Assembly (NCBI GenBank): GCA_964423925.1
Contig: CAYRGQ010000001.1
Span: 1 to 64,000, forward strand
Length of the DNA stretch: 64,000 nt
DNA from: CAYRGQ01 sp964423925
GTDB taxonomy: Bacteria; Bacteroidota; Bacteroidia; Sphingobacteriales; Sphingobacteriaceae
Direction: 5' to 3'
This document shows, piece after piece, positions 8,078 through 17,181 of the stretch (position 1 is its first letter; each line of letters starts with the position of its first letter). The notes under the pieces are model-generated. The model did no database searches, had not been told where the DNA came from, and saw nothing but the letters and a program-made list of their open reading frames with translations. A program made the translations under genes and the position numbers.

Positions 8078-8416
8078 TTATTGTTCTTCAATAATCGATT
8101 GTCCGGAGGAGCGGTCGCCCGACGTCCATTCCCACGTTTCATATAGCCTGATTTTGCCATTATCCATCCGGGCGGGCACGGAACGGCACCGGCCAGTCAT
8201 CAACTCGCCAGACTCGTTGACTTGGTGGTAACGCATGTCGATAACCCCATCCGGGTCCACAAGTCCGATGAGATGGCCTGCTTGAATGCGACCGCCGTTA
8301 TAATCCGCTGTCAGGATATTGCCGGTCTGGCGGTAGTGAAAAGTCGTATCGCCCGAGGTTTCTCCGTTGGGACTGTTACTGACTGGTTTGAAGGTTTTTC
8401 CGTCGTAGTTGTACAT
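8078..8416 (-). CDS. Small conserved protein of unknown function (beta-barrel type)
   Basis: 112 aa, cytoplasmic, no signal or membrane segment. It belongs to a conserved small family in Bacteroidota and Firmicutes, recognisable by GETSGDTTFHYRQ, LTADYNGGRIQAGHLIG, MRYHQVN, GELMTGRC and YETWEWTSGD. Alternating hydrophobic strands suggest a small antiparallel barrel. Relatives are often labelled 'N-acetylglutamate synthase' in databases; no GNAT acetyl-CoA site is present and the name looks like propagated error. It sits 11 nt downstream of a DsbA-family gene and 17 nt upstream of bcp, all on one strand. Confidence 0.8.
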   Translation of the reverse strand: MYNYDGKTFKPVSNSPNGETSGDTTFHYRQTGNILTADYNGGRIQAGHLIGLVDPDGVIDMRYHQVNESGELMTGRCRSVPARMDNGKIRLYETWEWTSGDRSSGQSIIEEQ

Positions 8417-8427
8417 GAATTAGCTTA

Positions 8428-9132
8428 TTAGCAAGTGCCGTCAGGCGCGCAGCTGGGCCCAGAAGACACGTTCAAGTCCAGTTCGGGATGTTCTTTTGCC
8501 CATTCGCTATACGATCGCTCAAGCGTCTGTAGGAACGCTTCGCTATCCTGTGCGCCCGAAATGCCGTACGCACGGTTAAATACGAAAAACGGTACGCCTC
8601 GTACGCCGATTTTTTGGGCTTCTTCGATATCTTGCTTGACCGCTCCGGCAAATGTTTGTTTGTCCAGAGATTCCGCCAACTGAGCGGTATCTAAGTCGAT
8701 TTCCTCTCCCAGACCCAACAATGTGTCGCGGTCATCGATGTTTTTTCCATCGGTAAAATACGCGCGAAACAGCATCTCCTCGGCTTCATCCTGCTTGCCA
8801 TGCTGCTTGGCGAAGTGTACGAATTGGTGGGCTTGGAATGAATTGGCTACCACCGACTGATCCAGTTGGTAGTCGAGACCGACGGTCTGGGCCATCTCCG
8901 TCACGCGGTCGTTCATCTCCTTGGCGGCATCTAGGCTTATGCCCTTATGTTCCGCTAGGAATTGGTGAATAGTTTTGTCGGGTTGGGTCACCATGTCAGG
9001 GGTTAACTGATAACTCTTCCACACCACCTGTATCTTGTCCTGTTGGGGGAACTGAGCGAGTGCAGCCTCAAACTTACGTTTGCCGATATAGCAAAACGGA
9101 CACATCACGTCGCTCCAAATCTCTACTTTCAT
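8428..9132 (-). CDS. DsbA-family oxidoreductase, FrnE-like
   Basis: 234 aa. A thioredoxin-fold protein with a CPFC active site at residues 11-14 (DVMCPFCYIGKRKF), a helical insertion, and the cis-Pro loop GVRGVPFFVFN near 186. There is no signal peptide, so it acts in the cytoplasm like FrnE and 2-hydroxychromene-2-carboxylate isomerase relatives. Deinococcus FrnE is a disulfide isomerase tied to oxidative stress. The C-terminus ends with a Cys pair (CAPDGTC), as in several FrnE proteins. The adjacency to bcp on the same strand supports a thiol redox role. Confidence 0.9.
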   Translation of the reverse strand: MKVEIWSDVMCPFCYIGKRKFEAALAQFPQQDKIQVVWKSYQLTPDMVTQPDKTIHQFLAEHKGISLDAAKEMNDRVTEMAQTVGLDYQLDQSVVANSFQAHQFVHFAKQHGKQDEAEEMLFRAYFTDGKNIDDRDTLLGLGEEIDLDTAQLAESLDKQTFAGAVKQDIEEAQKIGVRGVPFFVFNRAYGISGAQDSEAFLQTLERSYSEWAKEHPELDLNVSSGPSCAPDGTC

Positions 9133-9278
9133 CGCTTATTGTTTTGAATGGGCAGAAGTACAAGCACCGCCCGAAGCCTGAAATTACTAAAAATAACATG
9201 CTGAGCCAGCATCTCGTTCGAAAAATGACAGAATTGTAACGTGAAGGCAGATCGTCGGAATGCCAATCGCCGGTCGGT

Positions 9279-10985
9279 CTAACGCGTGAAATTGGCCTCG
9301 AAGGTACTCAGGTTGCCTTTTCCGTCGGTCACTTCTAACTTGAAGCGATGTTGACCCTTGCCAAGATCGGGCTCAAACGTATGCCACAGCGAACTGGTCT
9401 TGGGGTCGTACTCCATCAACACCCAATTGCCGTCGATGTAGCCGTTGAAGGACTGAATACCGGACAAATCATCCGATATTTTAAAGTTGACGCGCGACAC
9501 GGCTGCCATATTTTTGCCATTGGCAATGTTTTGTGGCCGGATGCTGGGGGCTGTAGTGTCTACTGTAATGTAGTAACTTCCAAAGGAGCGCGTGCGGGTG
9601 CTTACCCAGCCATTTTCGTATACCCCGCCGATGGAACGCCGGTCGGTATTTACGATCAGTGCCTTAGGGTACAACGATTCGGGGAGCGTGGCGTCAGCTT
9701 TAATTTTTAGTTCATAGCTGTCAAAAAGCGGGATAAATCGGTTGTGCACGTGTTGAATCATGGAATAAGCCCCTGCTGGGCGGCCGCCTTGGTGGTAGCT
9801 GAAATGCAGGTGATCATAGAGTGCGTTTTTAGGCATGACTACTTCGACGGATTCGGCCGCGAAACGGTTTTCGCGATCGTAGCGAAACATGGTCGTGCCG
9901 GGCGTACGGGTACGTTCCGGCTGGTAGGTCGGGGTGTTTTGCACGTTGATATGGTGTGTCGAGGTATTGCCGTGTACATCGCGTACGCGGTAGGTCAGGC
10001 GGTGTACCTGGTTGTCGGCTAGGGTAATGCTTCCGTCGCCGTCAAGGTGGTGGAAGATGTTGATCGGATTGTTCGGATCCTTGAAGCTTTTTTGTACCCG
10101 CGTTTTTTTAAGAATGTAATAGGGGTAGTCAATATACGAATGGATAGAGCCGGATGTCGCAAACGACAGTTCTTCGAATAATACCGTGCTGATGGGTTGG
10201 TTGTCCAGCAGTAGTTCAATGGAATAGACCCCGTTGCTAAACGTGGTGCCGTCATGTCGATCCACGGTGTTGATTCCTACGCCGAAGCGTCCATTGACGG
10301 GGATGGTCGATTGATCTTTGAGCGTCAGGTGCCTTCGGGGCGTATGCTCGTTAAAAGGTTCGTCCGATAGATCGTAGATGGTGATCCCGTGGATGACCGG
10401 CGGCGTCGTGTCCGGGAATTTCAGGCCGAATAGCTGGGGATTTAACGGTGCTTGTGTCTCGGTGTCACGTATCTCAAAGTGCAGGTGGGGGCCCTGCGAA
10501 CTGCCCGAGTTGCCTGCCAAACCGATCCTGTCGCCTTTTTTCAGTGGCACGTCATTTTCACCGAGCGGAATATCGACGTCGAAACGTTGTAACTCGTATT
10601 GTTTCGCTTTAACGATGGAGCCCAGCCGCTCATTAAATTCGTGCATGTGCAGATAGACGCTGGTGTAGCCGTTCGGATGCGTGATGTAGACCGAGTTGCC
10701 ACCACCACCACCCTGCACGCGCACCCGCGAAACGTAGCCGTCCGCGACCGCGAAAAGCGGCAGACCCACCCGTTGCTGGGTGCGGTAATCATCGCCCGCG
10801 TGGAAATGCGTGGCGCGGAGCTCGCCGAACGTGCCTGATGCTTGGTGGGCGATGTTCAGTGGGCTTCGAAAGTAGTTTTGCGGGTATTCCCGAGTTTTGA
10901 TAATGGGCGACTGCGCATGCAAGGATGCGAGGCCCACCAAGAATAACACAGGGAGAATAATGACGTGAAAGCGCTTGAACTTCAT
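9279..10985 (-). CDS. Secreted M23-family metallopeptidase
   Basis: 568 aa. The signal peptide (MKFKRFHVIILPVLFLVGLASLHAQ) is followed by an early LytM/M23 domain at about 40-185 with zinc ligands in HFHAGDDYRT (HxxxD) and in the HLHFEIRD motif. The long C-terminal part (about 190-568) looks beta-rich, with Ig-like stretches such as DTTAPSIRP...ISDDLSGI that probably bind the cell surface. M23 enzymes cut peptidoglycan cross-links or activate amidases; the intact ligands suggest an active endopeptidase. It lies 12 nt downstream of the FAA hydrolase gene on the same strand. Confidence 0.9.
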   Translation of the reverse strand: MKFKRFHVIILPVLFLVGLASLHAQSPIIKTREYPQNYFRSPLNIAHQASGTFGELRATHFHAGDDYRTQQRVGLPLFAVADGYVSRVRVQGGGGGNSVYITHPNGYTSVYLHMHEFNERLGSIVKAKQYELQRFDVDIPLGENDVPLKKGDRIGLAGNSGSSQGPHLHFEIRDTETQAPLNPQLFGLKFPDTTPPVIHGITIYDLSDEPFNEHTPRRHLTLKDQSTIPVNGRFGVGINTVDRHDGTTFSNGVYSIELLLDNQPISTVLFEELSFATSGSIHSYIDYPYYILKKTRVQKSFKDPNNPINIFHHLDGDGSITLADNQVHRLTYRVRDVHGNTSTHHINVQNTPTYQPERTRTPGTTMFRYDRENRFAAESVEVVMPKNALYDHLHFSYHQGGRPAGAYSMIQHVHNRFIPLFDSYELKIKADATLPESLYPKALIVNTDRRSIGGVYENGWVSTRTRSFGSYYITVDTTAPSIRPQNIANGKNMAAVSRVNFKISDDLSGIQSFNGYIDGNWVLMEYDPKTSSLWHTFEPDLGKGQHRFKLEVTDGKGNLSTFEANFTR

Positions 10986-10997
10986 GTAGCCTAGTCG

Positions 10998-11609
10998 TTA
11001 TTTGATGTGGATGTCGAGTAGCCGGCGTTCGCCTATAAAACCTTCTAGGTGGTCGCCGATAGCGATGGGACCAACGCCGGAGGGTGTGCCCGTAAAGATA
11101 ATGTCGCCACGGCGCAACGTGATGTATTGGGAAACAAACACGATGATATCCTCGAACGAGAAAATCATCTCGCGCGTATCCCCCCGCTGCACGGTAGCAC
11201 CGTTTTTGTCGAGTCTGAAATGAATGCCGCCTGCTACATCGAGTTCCTCCTTCGGTATCCATTCGCTCAGGGGCGCCGATCCGTCGAAGCCTTTGGCTAG
11301 CTCCCAGGGGAGGGATTTCGCTTTGAGTGCCTGTTGCAGGTCGCGCGCAGTGAAGTCGATACCCAAACCGATCTGTTCATAATAGTTCGACGCAAATTTG
11401 GGATTGATATGCTTGCCCTCCTTGCTTATCTGCAGTAACACTTCGGCTTCGTAGTGGATTTCGTTTGAAAACTCAGGGTAGTAGAAGTTACGCGTGTTCC
11501 TGGTGACTGCCGTGTCGGGCTTTAGGAAGATAACGGGTTTGTCCGGTATCGGGTTGTTGAGTTCCTGGGCGTGCTCCCTATAGTTGCGTCCTATGGCGAT
11601 TACCTTCAT
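10998..11609 (-). CDS. Fumarylacetoacetate hydrolase (FAH) family protein
   Basis: 203 aa, a single short FAH domain. It begins with GRNYREHAQELNN, then PVIFLKPDTAVTRN, and carries metal-binding acidic residues in IHYEAEVLL (E-x-E pattern) and LGIDFTARDLQ. The C-terminus has the conserved TGTPSGVGPIAIGD. Short FAH proteins act as acylpyruvate hydrolases or oxaloacetate decarboxylases (FAHD1 type). Mg2+/Mn2+ dependence is expected. It is probably co-transcribed with the M23 peptidase, though the two functions are unrelated. Confidence 0.9.
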   Translation of the reverse strand: MKVIAIGRNYREHAQELNNPIPDKPVIFLKPDTAVTRNTRNFYYPEFSNEIHYEAEVLLQISKEGKHINPKFASNYYEQIGLGIDFTARDLQQALKAKSLPWELAKGFDGSAPLSEWIPKEELDVAGGIHFRLDKNGATVQRGDTREMIFSFEDIIVFVSQYITLRRGDIIFTGTPSGVGPIAIGDHLEGFIGERRLLDIHIK

Positions 11610-11639
11610 TCGAGTTGTGAATTATACTTCCGTTCAGAG

Positions 11640-11647
11640 CAAAAATA
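11640..11647 (-). promoter_or_regulatory. Promoter -7 box for the FAH gene
   Basis: TATTTTTG on the minus strand, a perfect TAnnTTTG, 30 nt upstream of the ATG at 11609. No -33 TTG seen at 17-23 nt. Confidence 0.4.
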
Positions 11648-11817
11648 GCATAATTTGGGCTGAAAACGGTGAAACATCGGGGAATGTTACGAAACCTAGG
11701 CACGGGCGGTCTGGGGGCCTCGTAATGAGGTGGCAGTGGGCCCGTGCACCGATCCGCATGCGGCAGCGGCGCAGCGCAAGTGTGGATAATGCGGATAATT
11801 ATGCTATAATTGCCCGC

Positions 11818-12483
11818 ATGGATATTGCGAAATATAAAGTGGTGCTATGGGATATGGATGGCACCCTGCTTGATTCTGAAGGGTTTTACTACCAAGCATG
11901 GACGTCCGTTCTTGACGAGTATGGGTTGAAGGTCGACATAGATGTGTGGATGGGGTCTCTTGTCGGAAAGACCGACGAGCAGGCCTACGCGTTTCTTCAA
12001 CGGTACCACGCTTTCGACATCGACCCGGCCACGTTTCATGCGCGCAAGGACGAGCGTATGGCGGCATTGGCAGCCACCACGCAGGTGTCGCTCATGCCTG
12101 GCGCGGAAGCACTGCTTGACTATCTGCGTGGTCAGGGAATCACGCTCGGATTGGTGACTTCTAGCAGCAGAGCAGGGGTTACCCACCACCTCACACCTCT
12201 TGGCCTGATGGATATATTTTCGGTAATCGTGACGCGCGACGACGTAAAGCATCCCAAACCCAACGCCGAGCCTTATGCGTTAGCTGTTCGACAAGTGGGA
12301 TTGCCGAAAGAACAGTGCTTGGCGCTTGAAGATTCTGTCACCGGAGCCCGCTCAGCCAAAGCCGCTGGCGTTACGTGCTTTGGGGTGCAAGGCCACAAGG
12401 ATATCCGCCGCCAATTGGAGGTCGACCGGCTTTTTACCGACTTGGCGGACGTGCTGCGGTACCTGGAAGCAGGCGTCGGCTAG
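11818..12483 (+). CDS. HAD-superfamily phosphatase (beta-phosphoglucomutase-like)
   Basis: 221 aa from the ATG at 11818. Upstream in-frame sequence is low-quality and not conserved, so the longer frame starting at 11584 was rejected. HAD motif I is WDMDGTLLDSEG (catalytic Asp pair at about 12 and 14), a cap domain of about 65 residues follows, motif II is VTSSSRAG, motif III lies at DDVKHPKPNAEPY, and motif IV is ALEDSVTGARSAKAAG. The cap type is that of subfamily I (beta-PGM/GPP). The substrate is probably a small phosphosugar. A weak -7 box TATAATTG lies 5 nt before the start. Confidence 0.9.
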   Translation: MDIAKYKVVLWDMDGTLLDSEGFYYQAWTSVLDEYGLKVDIDVWMGSLVGKTDEQAYAFLQRYHAFDIDPATFHARKDERMAALAATTQVSLMPGAEALLDYLRGQGITLGLVTSSSRAGVTHHLTPLGLMDIFSVIVTRDDVKHPKPNAEPYALAVRQVGLPKEQCLALEDSVTGARSAKAAGVTCFGVQGHKDIRRQLEVDRLFTDLADVLRYLEAGVG

Positions 12484-12573
12484 CGGGCCTGCACGTCCTT
12501 CGATGGGACCTGCATGATGGGGTTTATGCCTGCCAAATCGTGGTGGCACCTTTATAAAACCCAATTGTTTTCT

Positions 12574-12581
12574 TATTTTTG
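12574..12581 (+). promoter_or_regulatory. Promoter -7 box for the fused E1 gene
   Basis: TATTTTTG, a perfect TAnnTTTG, ending 20 nt before the ATG at 12602. No -33 TTG found at the expected spacing. Confidence 0.4.
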
Positions 12582-12601
12582 ACCAAATCACAAAACTAAA
12601 T

Positions 12602-15022
12602 ATGTCCGAAGCGAACATCGAAAGAAGCAGTACCCAACGGCCACCTAGCTTGAGTTTTGACGATTTCAAACAAATCGTGCTGGAGGATTATCGGGTCGCT
12701 TTCTTAAGCAGATCCGTCAGTTTATTAGGTCGGAAGGAGGTGTTGACGGGAAAGGCCAAATTCGGTGTTTTTGGCGACGGTAAGGAACTGGCGCAGATTG
12801 CCATGGCTAAAGTGTTTGAGTTAGGTGATTGGCGATCAGGGTATTATCGAGATCAGACCTTCATGTTGGCAAGTGGTCTCATTAGCGTATATGAGTTTTT
12901 CTCCCAGATGTATGCACACCCGAGCTTGGAAGCGGACCCTTCGTCGGCCGGCCGGCAGATGAACAGCCATTTTGCTACCCGGCTCGTCACGCCCGAAGGG
13001 CGCTGGTTGGATCAAACCGTCATGAAGAATTCCGCCGCCGACATTTCGACCACCGGCGGACAAATGCCCCGTATGCTTGGACTGGCGATGGCGTCAAAGT
13101 TGTATCGTCAGAATCCAGCGCTGGAGAACATGACGCAGTTTTCCAACAAGGGAAACGAAGTGGTTTTTGGAACGGTCGGGAATGCTTCCACCTCCGAAGG
13201 CGTGTTTTTCGAAGCGATCAACGCCGCCGGTGTCCGCCAGATACCCATTGTCCTGTCTGTATGGGATGACGGCTACGGCATCTCCGTACCGAATGAGATA
13301 CAAACCACCAAAGCTGATATTTCCGAAGTCTTGCGCGGTTTCCAACGCGACGAGAAAGGGGATGGGCTCGAGATATTTAAAGTTAAGGGATGGGACTATC
13401 CCGGATTGTGTGAAACGTACGAACGTGCGGCGGCCATCAGTCGTGAAAAACACATTCCCGTGTTGATCCACGTCACGGAGATGACGCAGCCGCAGGGACA
13501 CTCCTCCTCGGGCTCGCACGAGCGGTATAAGTCGCCCGAACGATTGGCCTGGGAAGCCGAAAATGACTGTATTGCCAAGATGCGAACGTGGATGATAGCG
13601 AGTGGCATTGCCGACGAAGCGCAAATCGTCCAAATCGAAAAAGAAGCAAAGGATGAGGTCAGAGCCGAACAACGACGGGCGTGGTCAGATTACAATAATT
13701 TTCTCCGCGCCGAACACCGTGAGGCGCTTGAACATATTTCGAAATTCGACGAACCTAAGGTGCAAGCGCTGGCCAAGGAAATGAAGTCCCTGGCGGAGCC
13801 CACCCTGCACGAGGTGTATGCTGGTGTACGCCGGGTCATACGCATCCTACGGGGCAAGCAGGGCGAGGCTAAGGCCGAGCTACTGGCTTGGTACCAGCAA
13901 AAGATGGTTGCAAACTACGATCGCTACAACTCCTACCTCTTTACCGATACAGTGGAGGCACCGGCCCATGTTCCCGTGGTAGATCCGGATTATGACGACG
14001 ACGCTCCCCGGGTGGATGGACGTGAAGTGCTGAACGCATGTTTTGACGCGAATTTCGCGCGGGATCCGCGTGTAGTGGCTTTCGGTGAGGATGTGGGCAG
14101 AATCGGAGATGTGAACCAAGGTTTTGCTGGGTTGCAGGCGAAATATGGTGAATTGCGCATTTTCGATACCGGCATTCGCGAGTCGGCAATTATTGGTCAA
14201 GGACTCGGCATGGCCATGCGTGGGTTGCGTCCCATTGCTGAAATCCAATACCTGGACTACCTGGTGTACGGGCTCACTGTGCTAACCGACGACCTGGCAT
14301 CCTTGAGCTATCGAACCAAGGGCGGACAAAAGGCCCCAATGATCATTCGCACGCGGGGACACCGCCTCGAAGGAATATGGCATTCCGGTTCGCCCATTAG
14401 CATGATTCTTGGCTCCATGCGCGGCGTGCACCTCTGCGTACCACGCAACATGACGCAGGCCGCCGGGATGTACAATACGCTATTGCGTTCGGATGAGCCT
14501 GCACTTGTCATCGAATGCCTTAACGGATATCGATTAAAAGAGCGCATGCCGTCAAACGTCGGCGAATTTACCGTACCCCTAGGCAAAGCGGAAATCGTTC
14601 GCGAAGGAACGGACGTAACGGTGGTTTCCTATGGCTCCACGTTGCGTATCGTGCGCGAGGCGGCCCTCACACTGGCAAAACACGGCATTTCCATCGAAAT
14701 TATCGACCCGCAGACGTTACAGCCTTTTGACCTCGATGGACTGTGTGTGGAATCCTTGCGCAAAACCAATCGATTGCTCGTGGTCGACGAAGACGTGCCG
14801 GGTGGCGCTTCGGCATTTATCCTGCAACAAATTCTGGAAGTTCAGAATGGGTATTATTACTTGGATAGCAAGCCTCGGACGCTTTCGGCGAAAGCACACC
14901 GCCCTCCATATGGGTCGGACGGGGACTACTTCTCGAAGCCTGCCGCGGATGACGTGATCGAGGCGGTATATGCGATCATGAGCGACTCCAATCCGGATCG
15001 TTTCCCCCCTTTGTTCGACTAG
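12602..15022 (+). CDS. Single-chain alpha/beta 2-oxo acid dehydrogenase E1 (branched-chain type)
   Basis: 806 aa, E1-alpha and E1-beta fused in one chain. The alpha half (about 30-400) holds the thiamine diphosphate region GTVGNASTSEG and VWDDGYGIS. The beta half (about 480-800) shows AFGEDVGRIGDVNQGF, FDTGIRESAIIGQGLGMAMRG, PIAEIQYLDY and the transketolase C-terminal block VVSYGSTLRIV. It decarboxylates branched-chain 2-oxo acids or pyruvate and passes the acyl group to a lipoyl E2. No E2 is adjacent, so the partner must be elsewhere. The Mg-binding GDG position reads G-N-A here. It is monocistronic and converges on the ROK kinase. Confidence 0.9.
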   Translation: MSEANIERSSTQRPPSLSFDDFKQIVLEDYRVAFLSRSVSLLGRKEVLTGKAKFGVFGDGKELAQIAMAKVFELGDWRSGYYRDQTFMLASGLISVYEFFSQMYAHPSLEADPSSAGRQMNSHFATRLVTPEGRWLDQTVMKNSAADISTTGGQMPRMLGLAMASKLYRQNPALENMTQFSNKGNEVVFGTVGNASTSEGVFFEAINAAGVRQIPIVLSVWDDGYGISVPNEIQTTKADISEVLRGFQRDEKGDGLEIFKVKGWDYPGLCETYERAAAISREKHIPVLIHVTEMTQPQGHSSSGSHERYKSPERLAWEAENDCIAKMRTWMIASGIADEAQIVQIEKEAKDEVRAEQRRAWSDYNNFLRAEHREALEHISKFDEPKVQALAKEMKSLAEPTLHEVYAGVRRVIRILRGKQGEAKAELLAWYQQKMVANYDRYNSYLFTDTVEAPAHVPVVDPDYDDDAPRVDGREVLNACFDANFARDPRVVAFGEDVGRIGDVNQGFAGLQAKYGELRIFDTGIRESAIIGQGLGMAMRGLRPIAEIQYLDYLVYGLTVLTDDLASLSYRTKGGQKAPMIIRTRGHRLEGIWHSGSPISMILGSMRGVHLCVPRNMTQAAGMYNTLLRSDEPALVIECLNGYRLKERMPSNVGEFTVPLGKAEIVREGTDVTVVSYGSTLRIVREAALTLAKHGISIEIIDPQTLQPFDLDGLCVESLRKTNRLLVVDEDVPGGASAFILQQILEVQNGYYYLDSKPRTLSAKAHRPPYGSDGDYFSKPAADDVIEAVYAIMSDSNPDRFPPLFD

Positions 15023-15108
15023 GTGCAAGACGTGACGTGCCTAAAAGGCATGATCGACCGATAGGTGTCAGGGTTAGCGTGCGGCTTAACGATGTAAAAC
15101 GTTAGGGT

Positions 15109-15975
15109 CTAGAATACCGTAGCCGCGCCGACGAGGGCAGCGTGCTCGCCGAGTTGGCTGATGTGGATGTTAAATTGGTTGAACTGCTGATCAAAATTTT
15201 CCCGAATCCGGGTCCAGGCTTTCGCAATATTTCCCCCAATAATAAACGTGCGGCAGGATTCCTGCTCGCTGAAAAGGCGCAGAAAATGCAACAGGTGCTT
15301 GCTATATTCGTCCAAGATACCGTTCACTGCGGTACTGTGGTTGGGTAACTCGAGCAGCTCTTTCAGCCCCCTGACGTCGACACCTATCCGGCGCTCAGCC
15401 TGTTGTACGAACCAACGCGTGGCGAGAGCTTCTTCCATGATTCGGCCCTGGTAGGGCGTGTCCCATAGCGCGGCGTCTCGACTCCCGTTCTCCCGTTTCC
15501 ATACCGCGCTGCCTAGCCCCGTACCTAACGTAATACCGAGTACTTTGTCGTTTTTGTCGTGCCCTCCAGCGAACACCTCGCCCTGCAAGAAAGCGGCTGC
15601 GTCGTTAATCATTCGAATGCGGTCGCTCGGAATATCCAAGGCTTCGGCGAGGCGATCTTTCACGCATATGCCGTGCAGCGCATCGTATTTATTCTGACCT
15701 TGAATCAAGGAGATGCCTTGCTCGTAGTCAAAAGGACCGGGCATGGCAATACCGATGGGCAGCGTGTCCGCCCCAAATCGCGAAAGACTGTCCCGAAAAG
15801 CAGTTTCCCAGGCTTGCAAAATGGATTTAGCATCGCCCAACGAATTAAGTGACTTGCGGACGATGGTTTCCTGCAAAACCGTGTAACAGGACATGTCCAC
15901 CACCGCCGACGTGATGTGGGTGCCGCCAATATCAGCCGCAAGTACGAAAGCAGGGTGTTTAACGGCCTTTGTCAT
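15109..15975 (-). CDS. ROK-family sugar kinase
   Basis: 288 aa from the ATG at 15975. The phosphate-1 motif is ADIGGTHITSAVVD at about 11-24, the catalytic base region is MINDAAAFLQGE, and phosphate-2/glycine-rich parts are LGITLGTGLGSAVW and FIIGGNIAKAW. The ROK zinc motif (CxCGxxGC) is absent, as in some short ROK kinases. It should phosphorylate a hexose such as glucose or an N-acylated amino sugar. The gene overlaps the end of aroC by 17 nt, so it is the last gene of the aromatic operon although the functions look unrelated. A longer start at 16056 would overlap aroC by about 98 nt and is unlikely. Confidence 0.88.
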   Translation of the reverse strand: MTKAVKHPAFVLAADIGGTHITSAVVDMSCYTVLQETIVRKSLNSLGDAKSILQAWETAFRDSLSRFGADTLPIGIAMPGPFDYEQGISLIQGQNKYDALHGICVKDRLAEALDIPSDRIRMINDAAAFLQGEVFAGGHDKNDKVLGITLGTGLGSAVWKRENGSRDAALWDTPYQGRIMEEALATRWFVQQAERRIGVDVRGLKELLELPNHSTAVNGILDEYSKHLLHFLRLFSEQESCRTFIIGGNIAKAWTRIRENFDQQFNQFNIHISQLGEHAALVGAATVF

Positions 15976-17062
15976 ACGTGCGTTGCTTAAGCAGGTGATC
16001 AGCAATAACCAATGCTGCCATTGCCTCAACGATGATGACCGCGCGGGGTACGACACAGGGATCGTGGCGGCCGCGGCCGGTGATCTCGGTAGGCTGCCCT
16101 TGCTGGTCGATCGTCTGTTGCGCTTGCATAATCGTAGCTACGGGCTTGAATGCCGTGCGGAATGTGATATCCATGCCGTTAGAGATGCCACCTTGGATAC
16201 CCCCCGAAAAGTTGGTCAGGGTTTTCAGGTTTTTTTCATCGCCATCGGGGTTGATGAAAATGTCGTTATGTTCGGACCCCTTCATCTGCGATCCTTGGAA
16301 GCCCGATCCGTATTCGAACCCGTGCACGGCATTAATGCTGAGCATGGCCTTGCCGAGATTCGCGTGCAGTTTATCGAACACCGGTTCGCCTAGACCTACA
16401 GGTACGTTCCGGATAATGGCGCTGATGCGACCGCCCACGGTGTCACCCGTTTTGCGGATGCCGTCGATGTATTCAATCATCTCATTGGCGGTAGCCGGAT
16501 CCGCACAACGCACGATATTACTTTCCCGGATTTCGCGCAGTTGTTCGATGTCGTCAGTGGGCAGGTTAGGGGCTTCAATGTGGCCCACGCCCGATACATG
16601 TGCGAATAGCTGGATACCCTGGCTGGCGAGGAAGAGCTTGGCTACGGCACCGGCCGCCACCCGTGCTGCGGTTTCGCGCGCTGAGGAGCGTCCGCCACCC
16701 CGATAGTCGCGAATGCCGTACTTGACCTGGTAGGTGTAGTCGGCATGGGAAGGGCGGTACTTGTCCTTGATGTGCGCATAATCCTTTGATCGTTGATCCT
16801 CGTTGGGGATGACCATGGCGAGGGGCGTGCCCGTCGAAATTCCTTCGAATACGCCCGACAAAATCTTGGCCGTGTCGCTTTCTTTGCGTTGGGTGGTGAT
16901 CTTGGACTGACCGGGACGGCGCTTGTCTAGCTCCGACTGGATATACGCTTCGTCGATGGTGATATTCGGCGGGCATCCATCAATAATTACGCCGATGGCC
17001 TCCCCGTGGGACTCGCCAAAGGTGGATATCCTAAACAATTCGCCAAACGAGTTTCCTGCCAT
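15959..17062 (-). CDS. aroC: Chorismate synthase
   Basis: 367 aa, full length. It eliminates phosphate from 5-enolpyruvylshikimate-3-phosphate to give chorismate, using reduced FMN. It starts AGNSFGELFRISTFGESHG (signature 1). The RPGQSK, RPSHADYTYQVKYGIRDYRGGGRSSARET block and the C-terminal GRHDPCVVPRAVIIVEAM signature are all intact. It lies 119 nt downstream of aroA, in the same operon order. No second promoter box is obvious in the gap. Confidence 0.97.
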   Translation of the reverse strand: MAGNSFGELFRISTFGESHGEAIGVIIDGCPPNITIDEAYIQSELDKRRPGQSKITTQRKESDTAKILSGVFEGISTGTPLAMVIPNEDQRSKDYAHIKDKYRPSHADYTYQVKYGIRDYRGGGRSSARETAARVAAGAVAKLFLASQGIQLFAHVSGVGHIEAPNLPTDDIEQLREIRESNIVRCADPATANEMIEYIDGIRKTGDTVGGRISAIIRNVPVGLGEPVFDKLHANLGKAMLSINAVHGFEYGSGFQGSQMKGSEHNDIFINPDGDEKNLKTLTNFSGGIQGGISNGMDITFRTAFKPVATIMQAQQTIDQQGQPTEITGRGRHDPCVVPRAVIIVEAMAALVIADHLLKQRTYDKGR

Positions 17063-17181
17063 GTAGAGTGAGCTGAGATTTAGATTAAAGCCGCTAGTGC
17101 CATCGGATAACCCCTAGTTACGCACAGCAGGCTGGCGTAGTCTTAAGTGTTGGTCGTGGCACTCGATTAAAATTTAGTGGG

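Noticed and set aside
15023..15108. Small inverted repeats (TGCCT-AAA-AGGCA) between the convergent E1 and ROK genes
   Set aside because: The stem is short and has no T-run, so it is not a convincing terminator.
16032..16706. 224-codon plus-strand ORF inside aroC
   Set aside because: It is fully antisense to the strongly conserved aroC gene; Arg/Ser/Pro-rich content is the usual shadow of a GC-rich coding strand.
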